Below are positions 33,564 through 42,041 of a stretch of 42,098 bases of DNA, piece after piece. Numbering within the stretch: the first letter of the stretch is position 1; each line of letters starts with the position of its first letter. The DNA is from an uncultured Bacteroidales bacterium (GTDB lineage Bacteria; Bacteroidota; Bacteroidia; Bacteroidales; UBA932), in NCBI GenBank assembly GCA_900317925.1, contig ONIQ01000017.1, positions 1-42,098 of the forward strand. Direction: 5' to 3'. Under the pieces are notes generated by a model. That model saw only the letters and a program-made list of their open reading frames with translations. It made no database searches and was not told where the DNA came from. Both the position numbers and the translations under genes were made by a program.

Positions 33564-36404
33564 CTATTCTCTGACGAATACGGGTCCGGTTGTCCAGCCC
33601 CATGCCAAGTACGGCGTGGTATCCGTCTTGTTGGCGTTGACCCAGGCATTCAAGGCTTCATCGAGGATGGACTGGTCCACATCGGCTACCTTCACGGGCA
33701 TGGCTAGCTCGCCATCAGCATTATAGTTTGTGACCGTGGCTTCATCCGGGAGCGGTTTTCCCGCCGTACCGACGACTGTGGTGCAGACTCCGTTCTTGTA
33801 ATAAGCGTATTTGAGTACGACCGAAGCGGCGTCAATACTACCGTAGATTGCACCCAGGCGGGCACCGGCACCCTCTACCGGTTCAACATTGCCCTGCGGA
33901 CCGACGTAAGCGTTATTGACAACGTTTTCAACCGTGGTAGTCGAGCCGCCACGTCCGACGATACCTCCCATGTAAACGCCTTTGTGTGCGGTCTGTTTGT
34001 ATTCTACGTTTCCGTTGTTGATACAATTGTATATATGGGCCTTACTGGTAGCGAAGCCAGTACTTGTAGAAACAGAAGCTGCACCCAGAATGCCACCGGA
34101 GACTTCGCCGTTGTCTCCGTCGCTGCGATTGGCGGTGATGACACCTTTGTTTTCGCAGTTGCGGATGGTGATAAGGGTATTGTTCCCATTTGTACGTGAG
34201 GTCACGTAACCGACGATACCTCCAATCCAATACATGGAATTCAGCGCACCTTCATTGACGCAGTCATTGACGAGCATTTCGACGGAATTGTCCTGGAATC
34301 CCAAAGCGTGGCCGACGATGCCTCCCATTATAGAAGAAGCGTTGGACAGGGCCCCGGTGTTTTTACAGCGAACAAATTCGATACTTTTTCCGGTGCTTCC
34401 CATGGCACGTCCTGCAATTCCACCGATACCCTGACCGTTGGCGCTTACCTTTCCGTTATTGACGCAATCTTCGACCGTAAAGGTAGTCCAGGTGGTGGAA
34501 TTGATTTCGCCAACGATGCCGCCTGCGGCACCGCCGGAGCTTTTGACGTCACCATTGTTGGTGCATTTCTGGAGACGATATGCTACATAATGCCAACCGG
34601 TGATGCCACCCACGGCGGAAACTCTTTGATAATAGGAAGTGATTGAAGAAGATGCTGTTACGGTACCGTTGTTCGTGCAGTTTGCCAGACCGGCCCAATA
34701 ATTGATACCGGTGATGCCTCCGACCTTGTTGGAAGCTGTGACATCTCCGTTGTTGGTGCAGTCTTTTACGGTCGTATTCTGGGTCCAGCTGCTGATACCT
34801 CCTGCGCATTGCTGATAATTCTTTTGGGTCCCGATAGCCCCTTTGCCCGTAGCTCCCGTGGTGCCGGTTGCAGCGGCCGTTGCGGTAACCTTCCCGGAAT
34901 TGGTGCAGGAAGAGAGGGTGGAAGCGTAGGTATAACCGCTGATGCCGGCGATGCAGTAGGTGCCGGAAATGTCACCGGTATTCTCGCAGTCGGACACAAC
35001 GATGTTGTTTGTGTTGGCCGAAGCCGCAATCTGTCCGATGATACCGCCATTGTTGTAGCCGCTGCCTTTGATGGTGCCGGTGTTCTTGCAGTGGTCGATA
35101 ACCAGCATGTTTTTGGCATTTACCGTCGCGTAGCCGGCGATACCGCCCAACCAGCTGGATCCCGTAACGGAAGCATTATTGGTGACATGGCTGATCGTGA
35201 CAGGAGTGGTACATTCCTTTGAAATGTCGATTCTCCCGACAAGACCGGCTACAGCTCCTCCGGTCGTCGTAACGGAACCGTTGATTGTCAGGTTTTTGAT
35301 TGTCGCTCCGTCGGCCACTTCTCCGAACAGGCCGATGCGCTGGACATCCGGACTGGCTGCGCCGTTGATGTCCACGGTGATGGTTTTGTCGTTGCCGTCA
35401 AAGGTCCCCTTGAAGGCTTTCATATCCGTTCCGATATAGTAGCCGATCTGGTTCGTGACGCCGCTGATGTCGTTCATCACCTTGAGGTATTCACCGCTGA
35501 AGTCGCGGCCTTCGGCGACCGCGCTGGACAGGGCGATCATGTGGCCCAGGGTCTCGATCTGCCAGGGTTCGGCTTCCGTACCCGCACCGTTCAGGGGCTT
35601 GAGGTCGTCACCGATATTGCCCAGGTCATACAGCTCGTTGGCTTTTACCGATTTGGCACTCTTGGTAACCTTGGTCTGCGAAGCGAATGTGAAGTTTGTG
35701 GTAGCCGCCGTGAGGGTGAATCCCGCATCGAAAGAGCCGGGGATGACAGCGAAATAGAAGTCGCCGGTCAGGCCGTCAACCTGTGCGGAAATGCTGGTTG
35801 CCTTGACGGAAGGGGACAGGACCGGCTCGGAGCCGCTGAGATCGACGGTGCAGGTGCCCGTAACGGCGTTTCCGTTCGCCGCACCGATGGCCAGGGAATA
35901 TACGGGGGCCTTCGTCTCTTCCGGAACGGTCACCTTCAGGATGGCGGTAACGTTCTTCAGGCTTACCGAATAAGTGGTGGTCTGGGCGGCGGCGATGTTC
36001 GCATTTTTGAACTGACCGTCCTGAACGCCCGGAACCTTGACGGAGACCTTACCGTCTTTTACACCGGCTGCCGCCTCATAAGGATAAACCACATACATGT
36101 TCGGCGTCTCGGAGGTAATCATGGTACCTTTCGTCTTGAAGGTAAAGGACTTCTGACCCCAGGACTCCTCGGGAACGCCGATTTTCTCGGTGAGGGTACC
36201 GTTCGATATCCAAAGCGAGTCATTCTTGGCCCATACGGTCTTGCCTTCCACAAGGTCGGTCTTGGTGACCTCGGGGAGGGAAACGGTGAATTCCTGTCCG
36301 GCACCTTGTCCGGCGGGGGTGAACTGTTCTGCCTGTTCTTTCTGGCAGGATGCAACTGTCAGGGATGCGATAGCTGCAATCAGGAGATAATTGATCTTTT
36401 TCAT
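33564..36404 (-). CDS. large GLUG-repeat surface lipoprotein
   Basis: A 946-aa lipoprotein from the ATG at 36404 (MKKINYLLIAAIASLTVASC), lipidated at Cys20. Residues about 30-280 form a fimbrillin-like module (VSLPEVTKTD, VWAKNDSLWIS, YVVYPYEAA). From about residue 290 a GTEAEPWQIETLGHM segment starts a GLUG-type right-handed beta-helix. I count about 11 copies of a C-x-N-x-G-x-(V/I) turn (DCTNNGDVTAS, KCTNNGDVKSS, NCENKGVITAN and others) alternating with about 13 GGI(A/V/T)G turns. Similar proteins are cell-surface adhesins or glycan-binding proteins; no catalytic site is seen. It follows a 44-aa peptide by 20 nt and ends in a strong terminator, so it is separate from the SusCD operon. Confidence 0.85.
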   Translation of the reverse strand: MKKINYLLIAAIASLTVASCQKEQAEQFTPAGQGAGQEFTVSLPEVTKTDLVEGKTVWAKNDSLWISNGTLTEKIGVPEESWGQKSFTFKTKGTMITSETPNMYVVYPYEAAAGVKDGKVSVKVPGVQDGQFKNANIAAAQTTTYSVSLKNVTAILKVTVPEETKAPVYSLAIGAANGNAVTGTCTVDLSGSEPVLSPSVKATSISAQVDGLTGDFYFAVIPGSFDAGFTLTAATTNFTFASQTKVTKSAKSVKANELYDLGNIGDDLKPLNGAGTEAEPWQIETLGHMIALSSAVAEGRDFSGEYLKVMNDISGVTNQIGYYIGTDMKAFKGTFDGNDKTITVDINGAASPDVQRIGLFGEVADGATIKNLTINGSVTTTGGAVAGLVGRIDISKECTTPVTISHVTNNASVTGSSWLGGIAGYATVNAKNMLVIDHCKNTGTIKGSGYNNGGIIGQIAASANTNNIVVSDCENTGDISGTYCIAGISGYTYASTLSSCTNSGKVTATAAATGTTGATGKGAIGTQKNYQQCAGGISSWTQNTTVKDCTNNGDVTASNKVGGITGINYWAGLANCTNNGTVTASSSITSYYQRVSAVGGITGWHYVAYRLQKCTNNGDVKSSGGAAGGIVGEINSTTWTTFTVEDCVNNGKVSANGQGIGGIAGRAMGSTGKSIEFVRCKNTGALSNASSIMGGIVGHALGFQDNSVEMLVNDCVNEGALNSMYWIGGIVGYVTSRTNGNNTLITIRNCENKGVITANRSDGDNGEVSGGILGAASVSTSTGFATSKAHIYNCINNGNVEYKQTAHKGVYMGGIVGRGGSTTTVENVVNNAYVGPQGNVEPVEGAGARLGAIYGSIDAASVVLKYAYYKNGVCTTVVGTAGKPLPDEATVTNYNADGELAMPVKVADVDQSILDEALNAWVNANKTDTTPYLAWGWTTGPVFVRE

Positions 36405-36424
36405 GGCTTTCTTCTTTTTGCAGT

Positions 36425-36559
36425 TTAATTTTCCCAATCCCACTCTTTGGGATTATAATCATTTAGACCCACTTCACTGGCGGCCAGGAGACCTTCCTGC
36501 AGCAAAGCGTCATCATCCTCGACAAGAGGTGTTAGATAGATTTGTTTCCTCATCTGCAT
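36425..36559 (-). CDS. 44-aa peptide B preceding the GLUG-repeat gene
   Basis: A short frame starting MQMRKQIYLTPLVEDDDALL and ending NPKEWDWEN, with an alternative start at the second Met (36553). Layout parallels peptide A: basic start, T-P pair, LLQEGLLAAS in the middle, acidic Trp-containing end, no signal sequence. It is the first gene of its unit, 20 nt before the lipoprotein ATG. The recurrence of this arrangement supports it as a real gene. Function unknown. Confidence 0.6.
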   Translation of the reverse strand: MQMRKQIYLTPLVEDDDALLQEGLLAASEVGLNDYNPKEWDWEN

Positions 36560-36603
36560 ATGGTTTTTAAGGTTAAATAATTTGCTCCATAACAATTTGG
36601 AGA

Positions 36604-36635
36604 CGAAAGTTAGTGAAAACGTTTTTAAAATGCAA
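36604..36635 (-). promoter_or_regulatory. promoter of the peptide B-GLUG unit
   Basis: On the minus strand CTTG (36635-36632), a 20-nt spacer and TAACTTTC (36611-36604), one mismatch to TAnnTTTG. The -7 box ends 44 nt before the peptide B start. Its -33 box directly abuts that of the divergent GH92 promoter. Confidence 0.45.
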
Positions 36636-36666
36636 GTTTGTCATCCAAAAAAAACTTATTATCTTT
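36636..36666 (+). promoter_or_regulatory. promoter of the GH92 operon
   Basis: TTTG at 36636-36639, a 19-nt spacer, and TATCTTTG at 36659-36666 are an exact match to the Bacteroidetes consensus. The -7 box ends 27 nt before the first GH92 ATG. Confidence 0.8.
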
Positions 36667-36693
36667 GTTTTGATGATAATTTTATGAATAATT

Positions 36694-39045
36694 ATGAAAA
36701 AATTATTAATTCTTCTTTCCGTTCTGCTTTGCCTGGGCGGGGGCGCTCTGGCGCAGTCGGCCTCTTCCAACGCCGCCTTCGTGGCACCCTTTATCGGAAC
36801 GGACGGAATGGGTCACACCTTCCCGGGTGCCTGTGTCCCCTTCGGTGGCGTGCAGCTGAGTCCCGATACGGACACCATCCCGCACAATGTGGGCGGGAAA
36901 TATCAGCCCAAAGTATATGAATACTGCGCTGGATATCGCTACAGCGACCCTACGATCGTGGGTTTCAGCCACACGCACTTCAGCGGAACCGGCCATTCGG
37001 ACCTGGGCGATATCCTCCTGATGCCCGGAACCGGGGCGGTAAAACTGAACCCCGGGACGGCCGATAATCCCGACAGCGGATACCGTTGCCGGTACAACCA
37101 CGATACGGAAAAAGCCGTTCCCGGCTACTATGAGGTCACCCTGGCCGATAACGGTGTCCGGGCGCAACTCACGGTAACGCCGCGCGTGGGCGTGCATAAA
37201 TATTCATTTCCGGCAGGGTCCGACGGCCACTTGATCCTGGATTTGGTGCACGGGATTTACAATTATGACGGAAAGACGCTTTGGGCCGAAGTCCGCGTCG
37301 TGAACGACACCCTGCTCACCGGTTATCGGGTGACCAACGGGTGGGCACGCACGAATGCCACATACTTTGCCATTTCGTTCTCCCAGCCTATGACGGAATA
37401 TGGCTGGACGGACCGGGAAACGCCCAAATACAAAGGTGGCTATTCGAAATTCCCGCAGTACCACAACTTTCCGGAGATGGCGGGCCGCAAGGTGGTCGCC
37501 TGGATGAAATTCAATACCCGCGAGCATCCCGAGCTGACGGTGAAAGTGGCCTTAAGCGCAACCGGAACGGAGGGGGCGCTGAAGAACCTGCGGGCCGAGA
37601 CGGCCGGAAAGAGTTTCGAGACCCTCTGTGCCGAGGCGGCCGCTGCCTGGGACCAGGCGCTTTCCCTCATCGAAATGGACGGTACTCCCGACCAGAAGAC
37701 CATGTTCTATACCTCCCTGTATCACACGATGATCAACCCGTCCCTGTACATGGACGTGGACGGCCGTTACCGCGGACTGGACCACAACGTGCACCTGGCG
37801 AAGGGTTTTACGAACTATACGGTTTTCTCGCTGTGGGATACGTATCGTGCCGAGCATCCCTTCCTGACCTGGCTGATGCCGGCCCTGTCGAGGGATCTGG
37901 TGGAATCGATGCTGGCCCACTGGCGGGAGAGTGCCCACGGTATGCTGCCCATCTGGAGCCACATGGCCAATGAAAACTGGTGTATGACCGGGTATCACGC
38001 GGTCTCTGTCCTGGCCGACGCCATGGCGAAGGGACTTCCCATCGACCGCTTGACCGCGCTGAAGGCAATGGTCTCTACGGCCAATGTCCCCTGGTATGGC
38101 GGTCTGGGTGAGTACATTAAGCGGGGCTACGTGCCCATCGAGGCCTCTTCTACCAGCGCCAGCAACACGCTGGAGTATGCGTACGACGACTGGGCCATCT
38201 GGCAGGCCGCCCGCCTCTGCGGGAATGCCGGCGCCGGCATCGAGAAGGATTTCCGTGCGCGCGCGTTATATTATAGGAACGTTTTCGATCCTTCCATCGG
38301 ATTCTGCCGGCCGCGTCACAGCGGGGGCGGTTTCCGCGAAGTGTTCGATGTGAAGCAGACCGTAGGACAGGGATTCATCGAGGGAAACTCGCTGAATTTC
38401 TCGTTCCACGCGCCCCAGGATGTGTATGGCATGATGGCCTGCATGGGCGGCGAGAAAAAGTTTACCGCCAACCTGGACGAACTCTTCGGCATGGAACTCC
38501 CGGCTTATTGTTATGAGGACAACGAGGATGTGGATGCGGCCGGCCTGATTGGCGGCTATGTGCATGGCAACGAGCCCAGCCACCATATCCCGTACCTGTA
38601 TGCCTGGACTACGCAGCCCTGGAAGACGCAGTACTGGCTGCGCGAGATTATGAACCGCCAGTACAAGGCCGATATGCACGGTTTGGGCGGCAACGACGAC
38701 TGCGGCCAGATGAGCGCCTGGTACATCTTCTCTGCCCTGGGTTTCTATCCGGTTTGCCCGGGCACCGACCAGTATGTCTTGGGAGCTCCGTATATCCCGT
38801 ACGCGAAGGTGAATCTGCCGAATGGCAAGACTCTGGAAATCAAGGCTCCCGGCGTAAACGACACCAACCGTTACGTGCGCCGCGTGCTGTTGAACGGCAA
38901 GCCTTATACCAAACTCTATTTGACCCACGCCGACCTGATGGCCGGCGGAACGCTGGAATTCGTGATGGCTGCCAAACCCGACAAGAAACGCGGGCAGGCG
39001 GCCGCGGACAAACCGTATTCCATGACCGATATAAACGGAAACTGA
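36694..39045 (+). CDS. GH92 family alpha-mannosidase, first of two
   Basis: A secreted, calcium-dependent exo-alpha-mannosidase of 783 aa. Signal peptide MKKLLILLSVLLCLGGGALA is followed at once by the GH92 opening FVAPFIGTDGMGHTFPGACV and FGGVQLSPDTDT. Catalytic-domain motifs are SLWDTYRAEHPFLTWLMP, YAYDDWAIWQAARLCG, GNEPSHHIPYLY near 624 (the Glu matches the general acid of the family) and GNDDCGQMSAWYIFSALGFY near 666 (Asp pair matching the general base). GH92 enzymes invert and trim alpha-1,2, 1,3 or 1,4-mannosides; linkage cannot be settled by eye. It is directly followed (1 nt) by a second GH92 gene. Confidence 0.95.
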   Translation: MKKLLILLSVLLCLGGGALAQSASSNAAFVAPFIGTDGMGHTFPGACVPFGGVQLSPDTDTIPHNVGGKYQPKVYEYCAGYRYSDPTIVGFSHTHFSGTGHSDLGDILLMPGTGAVKLNPGTADNPDSGYRCRYNHDTEKAVPGYYEVTLADNGVRAQLTVTPRVGVHKYSFPAGSDGHLILDLVHGIYNYDGKTLWAEVRVVNDTLLTGYRVTNGWARTNATYFAISFSQPMTEYGWTDRETPKYKGGYSKFPQYHNFPEMAGRKVVAWMKFNTREHPELTVKVALSATGTEGALKNLRAETAGKSFETLCAEAAAAWDQALSLIEMDGTPDQKTMFYTSLYHTMINPSLYMDVDGRYRGLDHNVHLAKGFTNYTVFSLWDTYRAEHPFLTWLMPALSRDLVESMLAHWRESAHGMLPIWSHMANENWCMTGYHAVSVLADAMAKGLPIDRLTALKAMVSTANVPWYGGLGEYIKRGYVPIEASSTSASNTLEYAYDDWAIWQAARLCGNAGAGIEKDFRARALYYRNVFDPSIGFCRPRHSGGGFREVFDVKQTVGQGFIEGNSLNFSFHAPQDVYGMMACMGGEKKFTANLDELFGMELPAYCYEDNEDVDAAGLIGGYVHGNEPSHHIPYLYAWTTQPWKTQYWLREIMNRQYKADMHGLGGNDDCGQMSAWYIFSALGFYPVCPGTDQYVLGAPYIPYAKVNLPNGKTLEIKAPGVNDTNRYVRRVLLNGKPYTKLYLTHADLMAGGTLEFVMAAKPDKKRGQAAADKPYSMTDINGN

Positions 39046-39046
39046 T

Positions 39047-41239
39047 ATGCGCAAATCCCTTCTTTTCCTGGCAGGAATCTGCCTTTGCCTGGGCCTTGGC
39101 GCCCAGGGGCGTCTGATTGACGACGTGAACCCTTTTGTGGGAACCGACGGCTTCGGAAACATTTACCCCGGTGCCCAGGTGCCCTTCGGGGGCATCCAGA
39201 TAAGCCCGGATACCAACGACAAAGATTATGATACGGCAGCCGGTTACAAGTATTCCCAGCCCGCCATCCAGGGATTCAGCCTGACGCACCTGAGCGGAAC
39301 GGGCATCCCGGACCTGGGAGACTTCCTGTTCCTTCCGGGAGTGGGGGAGAAGACGGCTCCGTCGCGGTTCGACCACGGTCAGGAGTGGGCGCATCCCGGG
39401 TATTATGGCGTGATGCTGCAGGACAGCGGTATCAAGGCGGAAATGACGGCGGCCGATCGCAGCGGCATCTTCCGTTTCACCTATCCGGCCAGCGACGATG
39501 CTTTTGTGATGGTGGATCTGAACCATACGCTGTATTGGAAGTGCGCCTGGTCCAGTGTGCGCCAGTGGGATGAATATACGATTGTGGGCAGCAAGATTGT
39601 CAGCGGATGGAGTCCGGAACGATATGTTTTCTTTGCCGCCCGCTTCGACCGTCCGGTGTCCGATTTCCGGATCCTCCAGGATGGTAAACCGGTCATTTAC
39701 AATACGAAACGATTCCGCAGTCATCTGGAAGCCTGGGGAACCGGCTTGCAGGCTTTCGTGCGTTTCGCTACGAAGGAAGGGGAGAGCGTACAGGTGAAGG
39801 TGGCGGTATCGGCTACCGGGATCGACGGTGCCCTGAAAAACCTTTCCGAAGTGGCGGAGGCCGATTTCGGGGGTGTGCTGGCATCGGCCGAAAACCGCTG
39901 GGAGAAGGAACTCGGGAAATACGAACTGGACAGCGACGATGTTCGCCTGCGGCAGACGTTCTATACGAGCGTCTATCATACCGCCCTGCATCCCTTCCTC
40001 TTCCAGGATGTGGACGGCCGGTATCGTGGACACGACAAGAATATCGCCCGTGCAGAGGGGTGGCACAATATGACGGTTTTCTCGCTCTGGGACACCTACA
40101 GGGCGTTTCATCCGCTGCTGAACCTGGTGAACCGTCCCTTGCAGGCGGATATCGCGAATTCCATGCTGGCGCATTTTGACAAGAGCGCTGAACACATGCT
40201 TCCCATTTGGTCCTTCTACGGCGGGGAAACCTGGTGCATGATCGGTTATCATGCGTGCAGCGTGCTGGCGGATATGATCATGAAAGACGTGCCGGGTTTC
40301 GATTACGAGCGGGCCTTTCAGGCCATGAAGACCACAGCCACCAATCCGCACTATGACTGTATTCCGGAGTACACTTCCCTGGGCTACGTTCCCTTCGATA
40401 AAGAGAAAGAAAGTGTTTCCAAGACCCTGGAATATGCCTACGATGACTGGTGCATTGCACAGGTAGCCAGGAAATTAGGCCACGAAGATGACTATGCTTT
40501 CTTCCTGAATCGTTCGCGGAACTGGCGCAACCTGTACGACCCGGAAACCAAGTATATGCGCGGTCGGGATTCGAAGGGGGAGTGGCGTACGCCGTTTGCT
40601 CCCATCGCCTACCAGGGCCCCGGTTCCGTGAATGGCTGGGGCGATATTACCGAGGGCTTTACCATGCAGTATACGTGGACGGTTCCGCACGATTTCGATA
40701 CCTATGTGTCCATGGCGGGCCGTGAATTCCTGCTGAAACGGCTGGAGGATATGTTTACCATGGAGATGGATGAGAATATCCCGGGCGCGCACGACATCTG
40801 GGGCCGGATTGGCGGTTACTGGCACGGAAATGAGCCCTGCCACCATGTGCTGTACCTGTTTAACAAACTCGGTAAGCCGAAGGATTGCCAGAAGTGGATC
40901 CGCTACGTGGCCGACCATTTCTACGGCAACGAGCCGGCTTCGCTCAGCGGCAACGACGACTGTGGCCAGATGAGCGCCTGGTACCTCTTCAATTGCATGG
41001 GGTTCTATCCCGTCTGCCCCGGCAGCGACGAATATGAATTGGGCTCTCCCTGCGTTCCGGGCATGAAACTCCACCTTTCCGACGGTGGAACGCTTACCAT
41101 CCGGACAAAGAATTGGAGTCCTGAAAACGTTTATGTCAAAGCCGTTTACCTGAACGGCCAAAAGCTGTCCGGCAGCACACTCCGTTACGAGGATATCAAG
41201 GACGGCGCCGATTTGCTGTACGTGATGTCAAAGCGATAG
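39047..41239 (+). CDS. GH92 family alpha-mannosidase, second of two
   Basis: A 730-aa paralogue of the preceding gene. Signal peptide SLLFLAGICLCLGLGAQ, then DVNPFVGTDGFGNIYPGAQV and FGGIQISPDTND. Motifs include SLWDTYRAFHPLLNLVN, YAYDDWCIAQVARKLG, GYWHGNEPCHHVLYLFN near 593 and GNDDCGQMSAWYLFNCMGFY near 635, so the catalytic residues appear intact. The two proteins differ widely outside these motifs, which suggests different linkage specificities acting in sequence. The 3' end overlaps the convergent antitoxin gene by 12 nt. Confidence 0.95.
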   Translation: MRKSLLFLAGICLCLGLGAQGRLIDDVNPFVGTDGFGNIYPGAQVPFGGIQISPDTNDKDYDTAAGYKYSQPAIQGFSLTHLSGTGIPDLGDFLFLPGVGEKTAPSRFDHGQEWAHPGYYGVMLQDSGIKAEMTAADRSGIFRFTYPASDDAFVMVDLNHTLYWKCAWSSVRQWDEYTIVGSKIVSGWSPERYVFFAARFDRPVSDFRILQDGKPVIYNTKRFRSHLEAWGTGLQAFVRFATKEGESVQVKVAVSATGIDGALKNLSEVAEADFGGVLASAENRWEKELGKYELDSDDVRLRQTFYTSVYHTALHPFLFQDVDGRYRGHDKNIARAEGWHNMTVFSLWDTYRAFHPLLNLVNRPLQADIANSMLAHFDKSAEHMLPIWSFYGGETWCMIGYHACSVLADMIMKDVPGFDYERAFQAMKTTATNPHYDCIPEYTSLGYVPFDKEKESVSKTLEYAYDDWCIAQVARKLGHEDDYAFFLNRSRNWRNLYDPETKYMRGRDSKGEWRTPFAPIAYQGPGSVNGWGDITEGFTMQYTWTVPHDFDTYVSMAGREFLLKRLEDMFTMEMDENIPGAHDIWGRIGGYWHGNEPCHHVLYLFNKLGKPKDCQKWIRYVADHFYGNEPASLSGNDDCGQMSAWYLFNCMGFYPVCPGSDEYELGSPCVPGMKLHLSDGGTLTIRTKNWSPENVYVKAVYLNGQKLSGSTLRYEDIKDGADLLYVMSKR

Positions 41240-41593
41240 GACGATTGCAGGATCGATATTCAATCTGGAGGAAATGAGCCTCGCCTGTTCAAAGGTGGGA
41301 TAGGTTTTCCCATTGATGATTGCACATAAACGTGGTGCCGTTATTCCCAGGATATCGGCCAGTTGCTTTTGTGTCCAATTGTTTTCCGTCAGGCGGGCGT
41401 TTATGGTGGCGGAAAGCGTTGGCGTTTCTATGGGATGATGCTCTTTCTCATACTCTTCGGCCAGTGCGGAGAGCATATCCAATTCCTGAAGGCGGAAATC
41501 GTCAGCGGGCGTATTCTCGTCCGTTTCAAAGAATAGTTGGTCTATCCGGGCCATGATGGCATTGTATTGCTTCTCGTCTTTAATCTGTGCCAT
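41228..41593 (-). CDS. higA: HigA-type antitoxin (XRE HTH)
   Basis: A 121-aa antitoxin from MAQIKDEKQYNAIMARIDQL. The N-terminal half is acidic and helical, with a HigA-type pattern. A C-terminal helix-turn-helix (NWTQKQLADILGITAPRLCA, then NGKTYPTFEQARLISSRLNI) would bind the toxin promoter. It lies 10 nt downstream of the toxin gene, the toxin-first order typical of higBA. The start at 41593 is chosen because the longer frame would overlap higB and lacks a plausible start. Its stop overlaps the end of the convergent GH92 gene by 12 nt. Confidence 0.88.
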   Translation of the reverse strand: MAQIKDEKQYNAIMARIDQLFFETDENTPADDFRLQELDMLSALAEEYEKEHHPIETPTLSATINARLTENNWTQKQLADILGITAPRLCAIINGKTYPTFEQARLISSRLNIDPAIVLSL

Positions 41594-41603
41594 GGTTTTC
41601 CTC

Positions 41604-41897
41604 CTAAATGGTTGATGCGTCAATTTTGTCATATTCATTATGTGTACCGACAAAGCGGATATACACGAGTTTGGGAGTGAATTTTATTGCCGCCACCAGA
41701 CGGTATTCATTTCCTTTAATATTAAAGACATACCGCTGATTATTTACGTAATCTACGGAATTGGAATCCTTTCGCATATCGTTAAATGAATTCCAACCGG
41801 CTCTTATGGTCTTGATATACCATTCTTTCAGGGCTTGCTCGCTATCCGGATGCCTGGTCCAGAATTTTTTCAAAGTGGATATCGCGATCACTCTCAT
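41604..41897 (-). CDS. higB: HigB-type toxin (RelE-superfamily mRNA interferase)
   Basis: A 97-aa basic protein starting MRVIAISTLKKFWTRHPDSE, followed by ALKEWYIKTIRAGWNSFNDM, RYVFNIKGNEYRLVAAIKF and YIRFVGTHNEYDKI. This layout is that of HigB, which cleaves mRNA on the ribosome when HigA is lost. The C-terminal R..GTH.EYD segment contains the usual His/Tyr positions. It has its own consensus promoter with a -7 box ending 4 nt before the ATG. The pair is a likely mobile or stabilising module, next to a possible insertion-sequence end. Confidence 0.9.
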   Translation of the reverse strand: MRVIAISTLKKFWTRHPDSEQALKEWYIKTIRAGWNSFNDMRKDSNSVDYVNNQRYVFNIKGNEYRLVAAIKFTPKLVYIRFVGTHNEYDKIDASTI

Positions 41898-41901
41898 GGT
41901 A

Positions 41902-41932
41902 CAAATGTAATAATTATAATATTTATAACAAA
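41902..41932 (-). promoter_or_regulatory. higBA promoter, close to the start codon
   Basis: On the minus strand TTTG (41932-41929), exactly 19 nt, then TACATTTG (41909-41902), an exact consensus match. Only 4 nt separate the -7 box from the higB ATG, predicting a leaderless mRNA. Confidence 0.7.
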
Positions 41933-42001
41933 ATTATTTATTTGATAATTACGCTTTTTGCTTATGCTCTCCGTAAAGATGGTTATTCTTAGATAAAGAA
42001 A

Positions 42002-42026
42002 TGGGGTGCCCCGAAAAACTTGGACA
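42002..42026 (+). mobile_element. possible terminal repeat of an IS3-like insertion sequence
   Basis: The stretch ending CCCCGAAAAACTTGGACA resembles the terminal inverted repeats of IS3-family elements (CCCC-A-rich-TTGGACA). An open frame starts 16 nt further on and runs off the window. The other end is not visible, so this is tentative. Confidence 0.35.
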
Positions 42027-42041
42027 TAAAACGAAAGGATT

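Noticed and set aside
34000-35560. Repetitive stretch considered as a CRISPR array or DNA tandem repeat
   Set aside because: The periodicity is at protein level (GLUG-type turns) with diverged DNA; there are no identical repeats separated by spacers.
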